Of a stretch of DNA of 64,000 bases, positions 1-8,427 are shown in pieces. The notes below the pieces were generated by a model that searched no databases, had not been told where the DNA came from, and saw nothing but the letters and a program-made list of their open reading frames with translations. Source of the stretch: Aliiroseovarius sp. PrR006 (GTDB taxonomy: Bacteria > Pseudomonadota > Alphaproteobacteria > Rhodobacterales > Rhodobacteraceae); the NCBI RefSeq assembly GCF_010500215.1, contig NZ_JAAGOY010000007.1, positions 1,043,734 to 1,107,733 on the forward strand, read 5' to 3'. The position numbers and the translations under genes were made by a program. Positions within the stretch are counted from its first letter, which is position 1, and every line of letters starts with the position of its first letter.

Positions 1-2
1 GG

Positions 3-848
3 GCCGAGCACCTGTCGATGGCCGAAAAATTCGGCGCATTCTTTGGCGTTGGCGTGCTGTCCGGCACCGTGGGGATCGTCTATAGCCACGAGCTGATGCA
101 CCAATCCAACCGGTTCGAGCGTTGGTTGGGCGACCTATTGTTGGCCTCCGTGCTCTACAGCCATTTCCGCACTGAACATCTGCTGGTCCACCACCCCCAT
201 GTTGGCACCACCCGTGATGCGGTGACTGCGCGATACAACGAAGGCTTCCACCGCTTTTTCTTTCGAGTGCTGATCGAGGCACCGATTTCGGCGTGGAGGG
301 CGGAAAAAGCGATGCTGGCCCGGCGAGGATTGTCGGCCTTTGATCGCGCCAACCCGTTCTGGCGCTATGGCACGCTGCAGTTCGTGGCGATCATTCTGGC
401 GGTCTGGATCGGCGGCTGGATGGGTCTTGCGCTGTTTGCGTTTCAGGCGTTTGTCGCTGTCTGGCAGTTGGAGTTGGTGAATTACGTTGAGCATTACGGC
501 CTGACCCGCAAACATTTGGGCGACGGGAAATACGAACGCGTGATGCCGCATCACAGCTGGAACGCGGATCACAAGGCGTCGAATTGGCTGTTGATCAATC
601 TTCAGCGCCACTCGGACCATCACTATAAACCGGCCAGACGCTTCCCGCTGTTGCAGACCTATCCCGATAGCGAGGCACCGCAACTGCCCCATGGCTATCC
701 GATTATGACGATGGCGGCGTTGGTCCCACCCGTCTGGCGACGCGTGATGAACCCGCGTGTGCGCGCGTGGCGCAAGCAATACTATCCAGAGGTGACTGAT
801 TGGAACGCCTACAAGACGGGCGCTCTGCCGCCGCCGGTGATCCGTTAG
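3..848 (+). CDS. Alkane 1-monooxygenase (AlkB) family protein, 5' part outside the window
   Basis: The reading frame is already open at the window edge, so the N-terminus lies upstream; the first visible Met is at 18. AlkB enzymes are membrane di-iron oxygenases that hydroxylate terminal carbons of alkanes or similar chains, using electrons from rubredoxin. Counting from that Met, the histidine clusters of the family are visible: HELMH (24-28), H54 with H58-H59, NYVEHY (155-160) and LQRHSDHH (195-202), with hydrophobic membrane segments near 10-22 and 120-150. The last two motifs are diagnostic of AlkB rather than of general fatty-acid desaturases. The gene ends tail-to-tail with the glutathione transferase gene, overlapping by 4 bases. 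Substrate range cannot be read from the sequence. Confidence 0.9.
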   Translation, partial: AEHLSMAEKFGAFFGVGVLSGTVGIVYSHELMHQSNRFERWLGDLLLASVLYSHFRTEHLLVHHPHVGTTRDAVTARYNEGFHRFFFRVLIEAPISAWRAEKAMLARRGLSAFDRANPFWRYGTLQFVAIILAVWIGGWMGLALFAFQAFVAVWQLELVNYVEHYGLTRKHLGDGKYERVMPHHSWNADHKASNWLLINLQRHSDHHYKPARRFPLLQTYPDSEAPQLPHGYPIMTMAALVPPVWRRVMNPRVRAWRKQYYPEVTDWNAYKTGALPPPVIR

Positions 849-1468
849 GGGAACATCAAGGGCGTGCCACCTTCCGTCCAAACAGTGTTCTTTTTCATTA
901 CGAAGGACAGGCGGTCACTGGCCAAAAACGTTTCTAACCAAGCCAAAACGTTAGGTGTGGCCTCGCTGTCAAAGCGCGCTTTGTCGATATTCGCAAACTG
1001 ACGGACGAAGGGCAGGATGGCCAGATCCGCCAGCGTCGGGCGAGCGCCAAACAACCATCCCTCAGCCAGTTGATCTTCCAGCGCACCAAGCATCTCCATC
1101 GCTTCGGCCCGCGTCTTTTCTGGATCACTGTCGGGATGGCGCACCGCGTATTTCGTTAGGTCCAACGCGCGCTTGAAGGGGCCGTCGAAGCGATCGATCA
1201 GGGTGTGCCCTGCTTCGGGCATGTCCAGCAATCCCTCTGGGTCGGATTGCGTCAAAGCCCATGTCATCACGTCCAGACTTTCGTCCAAAACCCCTGAATT
1301 AGAGACTAAACATGGCACCGTCGCGCTGGGCGAGGCGACCAGAAACGCAGCCGGTTTGTCACGCAACAGGATCTCGCGCAGTTCGACGGGAACGCCGGCG
1401 CTGGCAAGCGCCAGACGGGCGCGGATCGCATAAGGGCAGCGGCGGAAAGAATAAAGGATCGCGGTCAT
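845..1468 (-). CDS. Glutathione S-transferase family protein
   Basis: Predicted cytosolic glutathione transferase of 207 residues. The N-terminal thioredoxin-like domain starts MTAILYSF and carries a CPYA motif with Cys at about residue 11, as in Cys-type (beta/omega-like) bacterial GSTs. The C-terminal half is all-helical and contains the usual TLADLAILPFVRQF signature. I chose the ATG at 1468 over one five codons upstream because the conserved beta strand begins immediately after it. The gene follows ccrM on the same strand but a strong terminator lies just before it, so it is probably transcribed separately. The substrate is unknown. Confidence 0.85.
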   Translation of the reverse strand: MTAILYSFRRCPYAIRARLALASAGVPVELREILLRDKPAAFLVASPSATVPCLVSNSGVLDESLDVMTWALTQSDPEGLLDMPEAGHTLIDRFDGPFKRALDLTKYAVRHPDSDPEKTRAEAMEMLGALEDQLAEGWLFGARPTLADLAILPFVRQFANIDKARFDSEATPNVLAWLETFLASDRLSFVMKKNTVWTEGGTPLMFP

Positions 1469-1481
1469 GCCCCCAGAAAGC

Positions 1482-1512
1482 AAAAAAAACCCTGCCTAAC
1501 AAGTAGGCAGGG
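1482..1512 (-). terminator. Rho-independent terminator downstream of ccrM
   Basis: Read on the minus strand, a perfect 9-bp stem (CCCTGCCTA against TAGGCAGGG, 1490-1498 and 1504-1512) with a 5-base loop is followed directly by eight T residues. It lies about 110 bases past the ccrM stop codon and just upstream of the GST start, so it insulates the two genes. Confidence 0.88.
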
Positions 1513-1619
1513 TCAGTCAGGTTGTGCTGTGGCGGCGGGCCACAGGCACAGGCGGTACCTGATGATGCGGGCGCGTCTGTCGCGCGCCACGCAAATTCTG
1601 TTGTGTAAGGAGGTCTGGC

Positions 1620-2750
<1,131 letters not shown>

Positions 2751-2794
2751 CTATCAGCGGCGTGTTTTCACGCTCGTTTTGATGAGAACAGGAT

Positions 2795-2833
2795 GAGTCA
2801 AAGTGGATTCGCCGTCAAATTCTTTTTTGAATC
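2795..2833 (-). promoter_or_regulatory. Cluster of three GANTC methylation sites upstream of ccrM
   Basis: GAGTC (2795-2799), GATTC (2806-2810) and GAATC (2829-2833) fall within 39 bases of the ccrM upstream region. Spacings of 11 and 23 bases put them near the same face of the helix. In Caulobacter the ccrM promoter is known to be sensitive to its own GANTC methylation, so autoregulation is a reasonable inference. I could not identify a CtrA-type TTAA-N7-TTAA site. Confidence 0.6.
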
Positions 2834-2846
2834 AGCAACTTACATT

Positions 2847-3470
2847 TTACTGTTGATACAAGATATTGTGTACCGGTTTGAACGAACGTCTATGGTGTGG
2901 GGTTACACCAAGATTTTGCAGCGCCAACCTGTGGCTTTTTGACGGGTATCCGGCGTTCGTCTCCCAGCCATAGCCGGGGAACTGTTGCGCCAAATCCACC
3001 ATGATCCGATCGCGGGCAATTTTCGCCACGATGGATGCGGCGGAAATCGACACCGACCGTGCATCGCCTTTCACGATGGTTTCGGACGGGCCGTTCAACC
3101 CGCGCGGGGTCTGGTTTCCGTCGATCAGCAAATAGTCCGCCTGTTGCGACAGACCTGCCACCGCGCGCTCCATCGCAAGATGGCTGGCGCGCAGGATGTT
3201 CAGTTCGTCGATCTCTTCGACCGATGCATGGGCGATGCACACGCAGGCCTTTTCATGGATCGCATCCCACAGCGCCTCGCGCCGTTTTGCGGACAGCTTC
3301 TTGGAATCGTTTAACCCTTCCGGGATGTCATCGGGGTTCAGGATCACGGCGGCAGCGGTGACGGGACCGGCGAGCGGGCCGCGCCCGACCTCGTCCACGC
3401 CGGCGATATGACGAAAACCACGGGTCATCGCGGCGGCTTCAAAGCTGAAATCTGGAACAGTCTTGGTCAT
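2847..3470 (-). CDS. rnhB: Ribonuclease HII
   Basis: Cytosolic enzyme that cuts the RNA strand of RNA-DNA hybrids and removes single ribonucleotides from DNA. The 207-residue protein carries the hallmark DEVGRG at residues 26-31, with the first two acidic catalytic residues. A further Asp lies in LLIDGNQTPRG and the S-A-A-S-I-V-A-K-x-x-R-D motif of the family follows. The ATG at 3470 was chosen because upstream in-frame codons run back through a terminator hairpin and add a non-conserved tail. It is adjacent to ccrM on the same strand, an arrangement also seen in other alphaproteobacteria. Confidence 0.95.
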   Translation of the reverse strand: MTKTVPDFSFEAAAMTRGFRHIAGVDEVGRGPLAGPVTAAAVILNPDDIPEGLNDSKKLSAKRREALWDAIHEKACVCIAHASVEEIDELNILRASHLAMERAVAGLSQQADYLLIDGNQTPRGLNGPSETIVKGDARSVSISAASIVAKIARDRIMVDLAQQFPGYGWETNAGYPSKSHRLALQNLGVTPHHRRSFKPVHNILYQQ

Positions 3471-3506
3471 ATATATGGCCTGACCCAATCCGGCCTGCCT
3501 CGCAAG

Positions 3507-3535
3507 TAAAAAGGGCAGAGGCCGAAGCCTCTGCC
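3507..3535 (-). terminator. Rho-independent terminator
   Basis: A perfect GGCAGAGGC/GCCTCTGCC stem (3514-3522 and 3527-3535) with a CGAA loop is followed on the minus strand by CCTTTTTA. It terminates the exported-protein gene ending at 3589 and separates it from rnhB. Confidence 0.85.
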
Positions 3536-3588
3536 AAGTTGAACGGCGCGTAAAGTGTAAGGGACCGCTACGCCGCTGCTCGATATAC

Positions 3589-4071
3589 TTAGTAGCGATG
3601 TACGACACGGTAGCCGCGTTTGCTGAGGCATGCGGGCTTGAACACCTTGCGGTTGACGTAGATGCCTTTGCGGTTCTTCACGATCAGATCGCGCTTACAG
3701 GTGCGGGGCAGATCACTGGCGTATTTGAAGTTTTTCTCTAGGCAGCGTTTGCCGAACATGACCTTGCGGCCGGTTTGCGTGCGGAATTCGCGCAGACAGC
3801 GTTCCGGCAGGGCTTTGCGTTTGCTGATACGGTGCGGGTAGGCCGGTTTATGGGGGCGCGAGGCATGCCCATAGGAGTACGAGGGTTTGTCGTCACCCTC
3901 GGACAGCAAGACGCCAAGCGTGACCAGGCCCAGAAGCGCAGCGATGATGGCAGCGGTGTCATCACCATCCGTGGCGTCGCGCGCTTGAACGGGTGAAGCG
4001 GCCAACGTCGCCGCGACAGCAGCGCTAAGAACGAGTTTTATCAAAGAGCGGGGCATTGAATTCGGGATCAT
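3589..4071 (-). CDS. Small basic exported protein of unknown function
   Basis: I do not recognise a named family. The 160-residue product has an N-terminal signal peptide (hydrophobic residues about 9-27, cleavage likely after VQA) and a second hydrophobic stretch at about 39-57 (AAIIAALLGLVTLGVLL). A strongly basic C-terminal half with four Cys residues in CLREF, CLEKN, CKRDL and CLSKR contexts suggests a disulfide-bonded periplasmic or membrane-tethered domain. An AGGAGGG ribosome site sits 5 bases before the ATG at 4071, supporting this start over an internal Met. It has its own terminator. Similar short basic Cys-containing proteins are common in Rhodobacteraceae. Confidence 0.7.
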   Translation of the reverse strand: MIPNSMPRSLIKLVLSAAVAATLAASPVQARDATDGDDTAAIIAALLGLVTLGVLLSEGDDKPSYSYGHASRPHKPAYPHRISKRKALPERCLREFRTQTGRKVMFGKRCLEKNFKYASDLPRTCKRDLIVKNRKGIYVNRKVFKPACLSKRGYRVVHRY

Positions 4072-4235
4072 CGGACCCTCCTGTCTGTTGGATCGGTGCG
4101 GCAGGCGCTTGTCATGTCCCCAACATGCGGATCCCCCTGAAAGACAGGCAATAACGGGGCAGTGTTATCCCCTATCAGTGCGTTCAGACCGGGTTTGTTA
4201 TTGAATAACCAGCCCCCGCGCCGCATGGTCGACGC

Positions 4236-4523
4236 ATGATGAAACGTACCGCTCTTACTTTACTTCTTGTCGCCATGGCATCGACGGCTCAGGCCGCGTG
4301 CTATGCGGATTACAAGGCCAAACGGGATAACCCGCTAAAGCTTCACTATGGTGTGATTGAGCTGTCGGATAGCGTCTGCGATAATCGCAAGGCTGCAAAT
4401 CGGCAGATAAGTGACCGGTTGGAGGCCAATGGCTGGTCCCTTCTGAAAGTCCAATCCATATTCGACGCCACAGGTCTTGAGGAAAGGAAAGAAAGTGCCG
4501 GAAAATTCTTCCTTCGCTACTGA
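4236..4523 (+). CDS. Small exported protein, unknown function
   Basis: The 95-residue product starts with a clear signal peptide (MMKRTALTLLLVAMASTAQA, cleavage before ACYADY), so the mature periplasmic protein is about 75 residues with two Cys. I recognise no catalytic motif. Its 3' end overlaps the start of the next gene by 29 bases, so the two are almost certainly cotranscribed and probably translationally coupled. That suggests the exported protein and the membrane-anchored winged-helix protein work together, for example as a periplasmic modulator; this is inference from position only. Confidence 0.7.
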   Translation: MMKRTALTLLLVAMASTAQAACYADYKAKRDNPLKLHYGVIELSDSVCDNRKAANRQISDRLEANGWSLLKVQSIFDATGLEERKESAGKFFLRY

Positions 4524-5199
4524 TGCGCTGAAGCGCTCGAATCGCGTGGTTGTCATTGGGATTGCAGCGATCGTTGCGATTCTGCTGGTGGCGGCCGTGT
4601 TCCTGTTCATGACCTTGCCGGACGCGAATGCTTTTAACGCGCGGGTTGAACAGATCTTCGTGGAGAATGACGCGCTGAATTCTGGGGCCGAGATCAAGCT
4701 GCTTGAGATTCTGGCCCAGTCAGGCACATCATTTGCCGATACGTTGACCAGCTATCGCATGGTGATTTTCGTGCTGCTGATCTTTGCCGCAGCGCTTTTG
4801 GTGGCGGCGCTTGTGTTTCTTTTGACCATTTTTGGTCTGAACCGCCGCATGAGCGAGATCGAGCGCGCGGGAATTCAGGTGAACTCGCTTCTGATCAGCC
4901 GCGAGGAACGCACCGTGTATCTGAACAACATGGAGTTCTCGCTGACCGAGGCGGCCATCGAAACCCTGTCTGCATTGGCCGAAGCGCGTATGGACGAGGA
5001 TGTTTTGTCTGGCTCGCAGCTTGAGGGGCTGATTTCGGGGCGTGATCCGTCCGAGTGCGACGAGGCCGCTGGCGCCACCCGTATCAAGCGCCTGCGCGAC
5101 GCGTTGGGCAACCAGCTGATGAGCGAGCTTCTGGTGAAAACCATCGCCCGCCGCGGCTATATGCTGTCGATTGATAAGGATGTCATTCGGATGATCTGA
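4495..5199 (+). CDS. Two-TM membrane protein with C-terminal OmpR/ToxR-like winged helix
   Basis: The protein is 234 residues if it begins at the GTG at 4495, which has GGAAAGGAAA just upstream; an in-frame TTG lies 6 codons earlier. Transmembrane helices are at about 18-40 and 89-114, with a roughly 48-residue segment between them that would be periplasmic. Residues about 142-230 look like a trans_reg_C winged helix: a hydrophobic FSLTEAAIETLSAL helix, then IKRLRDALG, then VKTIARRGYML, the same ending as OmpR-type DNA-binding domains. ToxR-type regulators put the DNA-binding domain first and the membrane segment after it; here the order is reversed. Its target may be its own locus. Function is inferred. 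Confidence 0.72.
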   Translation: MPENSSFATDALKRSNRVVVIGIAAIVAILLVAAVFLFMTLPDANAFNARVEQIFVENDALNSGAEIKLLEILAQSGTSFADTLTSYRMVIFVLLIFAAALLVAALVFLLTIFGLNRRMSEIERAGIQVNSLLISREERTVYLNNMEFSLTEAAIETLSALAEARMDEDVLSGSQLEGLISGRDPSECDEAAGATRIKRLRDALGNQLMSELLVKTIARRGYMLSIDKDVIRMI

Positions 5200-5435
5200 C
5201 GCGCGCTGCTTGCCTGCCCTGGCAATTTATTTCCCGTTGTCCTCTGAACTGGTCGGCCCGTTTCGGTGTCGACCTGTTCTTCTTCTGCGGGACGCCGGGT
5301 TTCGCAAGTGGGGCGAGAGTGTGTCTAAATGGCGGCAGAAAGTTGGGCTTGAAGGCGCATTTTTAGTAAGCTGCAGAGCGCAACCTGAATTTAATACCCG
5401 CGTGGTTGGGCAGAAAATTTATTAGGAGGGGAATT

Positions 5436-5630
5436 ATGATTTCAAAAATCCCAAGTCTTTTCGTGGCACTTTTAGCTGCTGTTTTGATGGTGCCAGCAAA
5501 CCTTCATGCAGCCGATCCGGGTTGCATATCTAACTGTGGCGATGGTGGCGGCGGTGGAACCGGAGATGGCGACGGTAACGGCGGCGATGGCGTGCCCGGC
5601 AAATCGGACATCGACGACCACGACCGCTGA
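5436..5630 (+). CDS. Small secreted Gly/Asp-rich protein
   Basis: A 64-residue product with a signal peptide (MISKIPSLFVALLAAVLMVP onward, cleavage near LHA-ADPG). The mature part is only about 40 residues: a Cys pair in GCISNCGDG followed by a low-complexity run of Gly and Asp. AGGAGG sits 6 bases before the ATG at 5436 and a strong hairpin follows the stop, so it looks like a free-standing expressed gene rather than noise. No homologous family is recognised. The acidic Gly-rich tail could bind cations, but that is a guess. The 236 bases before it (5200-5435) hold no convincing gene. Confidence 0.6.
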   Translation: MISKIPSLFVALLAAVLMVPANLHAADPGCISNCGDGGGGGTGDGDGNGGDGVPGKSDIDDHDR

Positions 5631-5679
5631 TATCTTGTGTCCCTAACTAAGGGCTAGGATAAGGCGACCAGAAAAGCTT

Positions 5680-5710
5680 AGCCCGGCAGAAGGACCTCTT
5701 CTGCCGGGCT
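5680..5710. terminator. Bidirectional terminator between convergent genes
   Basis: AGCCCGGCAGAAG (5680-5692) pairs with CTTCTGCCGGGCT (5698-5710), a 13-bp perfect stem. It is followed by ATTTCG on the plus strand and TAAGCTTTTC on the minus strand. It serves the small plus-strand gene ending at 5630 and the minus-strand gene ending at 5742. Confidence 0.8.
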
Positions 5711-5741
5711 ATTTCGTTGCAACAGAATATAGGTGCGAAGC

Positions 5742-7289
5742 TTACTGAAGCTGCATCCCGTTGGCGAAGACCGATCCGTCGGGAGTGATCTCGATCGTGG
5801 TCATATGGGTATCGCCGCCTTTGTCGAAATCGTCGGTGGTAAACATCTGAAGCATCGCAAATGACTGGGCAACTTGTTCTGCCGGAATACCCATCTCGAC
5901 CAGTTTCGGCGACAGCGCGAACAACCCCTTCGCGCGCAGGGTCAGCTTGCCTTCAGGCCGGGGCATGCCGTTGAAGGTCTCAAGATCGGTGGCGTCAAAT
6001 GTGAACGCCCCCTCGCCAGTGATCTCGGCCCCTACAGCCGACAGGCGCAAAGCGTTCAGCGTCGCGCTGCCCGGCTCTACGGGCAATCTGTCCCCAAGCG
6101 CCACGATGTTGGTTTCGAGATTCGCGAAATCCAGCCACTCGACGTTGTGCTTCAGTGTCCCAGTCAGATCCAGCGTCAGATGGATCGGATCGCGCGGCAA
6201 GGCGCCCATCGGGTCACCCATCGCCCAGACCATATCGTCCAGCGTCAGCCCGTTCAGATCGAGGTTGAACGCCACGGGGCCAAAGCTGTCATCCGCCAGA
6301 AGCGGCGCCTGCATGGTGGCCGACATTGACGCGATGTTTCCACCCAGCGCCAGACCCGGCATCATCGGCATTTCCATCTGAAGACGGAAATCTTCGGCCG
6401 GACCCGAGATGGTGACGCCGCTTGCATCCAGCTTCATCGACGAGTCATAGGACCTGGCCGAAGACGATTGCGCCATCATTAGTGTATCCCCCTGCGAGGT
6501 CACCTGTTCCGTGCTGTAGTCAGCCATACGGGTGGTCATGTCCATCACCAGCCCCTCGCGCAACGCCTTGGCAAGATTGGTGAAGTCGATTCCGGCGGAC
6601 GGAGTCACCATGCGCATCTCGCCTTCGATACGGCCCGACTTCATGACCGACGCAGCCGTGATTGGCCCCTCGTCGTCGACCATCATCGACTGGTTGAACG
6701 TGATGTTCTGTTCATCCGCAGCGAAGGTGATGTCCGAGGTCGTCATCTCGCCCGATTTGGTCACCGACTGACCCACAAGGCCAAGATATGTGCCGTTCAT
6801 CGAGAAGCCCATGACCTCTTCCGGTACGTCATCAAGCTCGATCGCGATATCCAACCGGGCGGCTTTCTGGTCGAAGGTGATTTCTTCCGGGCTGCCCGAG
6901 AAGATGTTGGTGAACCCTTGGTGGGTCATCGTCATCGCGCCGCCGAAGCTTTCCCCATCCGTGCCGGAATAGGTCAGTGTATAGGTGCTGTTTTCCGGCA
7001 CGATCATCTCGACCCGGCCATCTCCCATATCGATCAGATCGAATGCGCCCAGATCCAGGCTTACGGATCCCACGTCAAACGGAAGCGTCATGTCGAAAGT
7101 TACGTTCTGCAGTGCAAGGCCCTCGCCGCGCGTCGAAGTCTCGGCGCTGAGCGCGCCACCGAAAACGGACGAGCTTTGCTGAAGATGCGTCCAGACGTCG
7201 CCGGTGGACAGATCCGCGAAGGCGGTACCGGGCAGGAATGCGGCGCCCAAAATAGCGGCGCCGGTCAACCGGGTGGCAAGAGTTTGCAT
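5742..7289 (-). CDS. DUF2125-like exported protein
   Basis: 515 residues from the ATG at 7289, which opens a clear signal peptide (MQTLATRLTGAAILGAAFLP, cleavage after AFA). The mature protein is mostly beta-rich, without catalytic motifs, and has repeated patterns of the type LDLNGLTLDD, LDLTGTLK and LRAKGLFAL. These resemble AsmA/DUF2125-type periplasmic proteins widespread in Rhodobacteraceae. I assign DUF2125 from overall appearance and length, not from a search. The gene is monocistronic, delimited by the bidirectional terminator downstream. A role in envelope biogenesis is a plausible but untested inference. Confidence 0.65.
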   Translation of the reverse strand: MQTLATRLTGAAILGAAFLPGTAFADLSTGDVWTHLQQSSSVFGGALSAETSTRGEGLALQNVTFDMTLPFDVGSVSLDLGAFDLIDMGDGRVEMIVPENSTYTLTYSGTDGESFGGAMTMTHQGFTNIFSGSPEEITFDQKAARLDIAIELDDVPEEVMGFSMNGTYLGLVGQSVTKSGEMTTSDITFAADEQNITFNQSMMVDDEGPITAASVMKSGRIEGEMRMVTPSAGIDFTNLAKALREGLVMDMTTRMADYSTEQVTSQGDTLMMAQSSSARSYDSSMKLDASGVTISGPAEDFRLQMEMPMMPGLALGGNIASMSATMQAPLLADDSFGPVAFNLDLNGLTLDDMVWAMGDPMGALPRDPIHLTLDLTGTLKHNVEWLDFANLETNIVALGDRLPVEPGSATLNALRLSAVGAEITGEGAFTFDATDLETFNGMPRPEGKLTLRAKGLFALSPKLVEMGIPAEQVAQSFAMLQMFTTDDFDKGGDTHMTTIEITPDGSVFANGMQLQ

Positions 7290-7353
7290 GTGCGATAATC
7301 CTTTGCACTCAGTGTTCAATTGGCGCGAAGGTATGTCAGCGATTTTGGGGTTA

Positions 7354-7373
7354 CAATACCCTTCGGGGTATTG
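7354..7373 (-). other. Short perfect hairpin downstream of the LysR gene
   Basis: CAATACCC-TTCG-GGGTATTG forms an 8-bp stem with a tetraloop about 50 bases after the LysR stop on the minus strand and about 65 bases before the DUF2125-like start. No T-run follows, so it could be a weak terminator, a processing site or part of the next gene's promoter. Confidence 0.4.
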
Positions 7374-7420
7374 GCGATATTCGGCTCAACGCATCCGGGT
7401 GGGGTGCTTGGCGACCTATC

Positions 7421-8308
7421 TTACTTGGCGATTTCCACCAGAACCTCGTTGATCTGCGCCAGTTGATCCGAGCGGACCATTTCGGGTGATAGGTGCAGAA
7501 CCAGCTTTCGTGGGAGGTCCACAATGCCTTCGAAAGGACGCACCAACTCGCCGCTGTCCAGAAAGCGCTGCACCAAGGCTTCGTGCGCCATTAGAACGCC
7601 ACCGCCGTGCCGAGCTTCTTCCAGTGCGACGGCAAACAGCGAATGTTCCGTCCCGCCCGAAGCGATGCCGCCCAGATCTGTTTGCGCGGACAGCCAATGC
7701 TCCCAATCATCGGACCATGTGCTGTCGCGAAGAAGCGTTTCATTGCGCAGGTCTTCAAGGCGGGTCAGACGGGCGGCCACGTCTGGAGTGCAGATCGGGA
7801 AAATGCGATCTTGCAGAACTTCAATGTCATTTGGCCCCAAGGGGTCCGAGGTGAAAAACAGCGATATATCAATGGGTTCACGCACCAGATTCGGCGGCTC
7901 CTCCAACGCGATTACGGACACCTGCAAATCGGAGGCAATCTGGCGCAGCTTTCCCAAACGGGCGGGCAGCCAGTATTGCGCAAGCGACGGCAGCGTCGCC
8001 AGCTTGATCTTGTTGGGTGCCACCTGCTTGCGCAGCGCATGGACAGCAAGGCCCAGTTGGTCAAAGGCGCGGGTGAACGCGGGCACCAGCGCTTCGGCCA
8101 TCGGGGTCAGTGCAACGCCTCGGGCGCTGCGGACGAAAAGCGGGGTCTCGGCCCAGGCTTCCAACGTCTTGATATGCTGGGTGATCGCGCCGGGCGTGAC
8201 CGACAACTCCTCGGCCGCTGCCGAGAAACTGCCCAGACGCGCCGCAGCTTCAAACGCGCGTAGGGCGTTCAGATGTGGGCCTTTCGGGCGCGGGGGTGAG
8301 ACGGGCAT
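7421..8308 (-). CDS. LysR-family regulator, GcvA-like
   Basis: 295 residues from the ATG at 8308. The N-terminal helix-turn-helix (about 10-65) has the GcvA-subgroup signature LNALRAFEAAARLGSFSAAA, with recognition segment SVTPGAITQHIKTLE; the C-terminal part is a substrate-binding-like sensor domain. GcvA of E. coli controls the glycine cleavage system. Here the gene is divergent from a serine-hydroxymethyltransferase-family gene and a dimethylglycine-dehydrogenase-like gene, so control of glycine/C1 metabolism is a sensible inference. A LysR-type operator candidate lies in the 119-base divergent gap. Confidence 0.9.
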   Translation of the reverse strand: MPVSPPRPKGPHLNALRAFEAAARLGSFSAAAEELSVTPGAITQHIKTLEAWAETPLFVRSARGVALTPMAEALVPAFTRAFDQLGLAVHALRKQVAPNKIKLATLPSLAQYWLPARLGKLRQIASDLQVSVIALEEPPNLVREPIDISLFFTSDPLGPNDIEVLQDRIFPICTPDVAARLTRLEDLRNETLLRDSTWSDDWEHWLSAQTDLGGIASGGTEHSLFAVALEEARHGGGVLMAHEALVQRFLDSGELVRPFEGIVDLPRKLVLHLSPEMVRSDQLAQINEVLVEIAK

Positions 8309-8348
8309 GGCGGGCCTGCGATAAGATTGAGTTTTTCTACACCAAAAT

Positions 8349-8364
8349 AATAGCAATACTGATT
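8349..8364. promoter_or_regulatory. Candidate LysR operator in the divergent gap
   Basis: AATAGCAATACTGATT is an imperfect dyad matching the perfect dyad ATTAGCAACACTAAT that precedes the other GcvA-like LysR gene (26120-26134) at most positions. It lies between the LysR start (8308) and the SHMT-family start (8428) and fits the T-N11-A form. Regulatory role is inferred. Confidence 0.5.
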
Positions 8365-8427
8365 TGCGCGATCCAGCCCCTCTGCCTGATCCTGAATGCG
8401 ACACCTCTTCAGGAAAGTGAGGACGCC

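Noticed and set aside
5210..5425. 71-codon frame before the small secreted protein
   Set aside because: No ribosome site and no recognisable features; likely chance.
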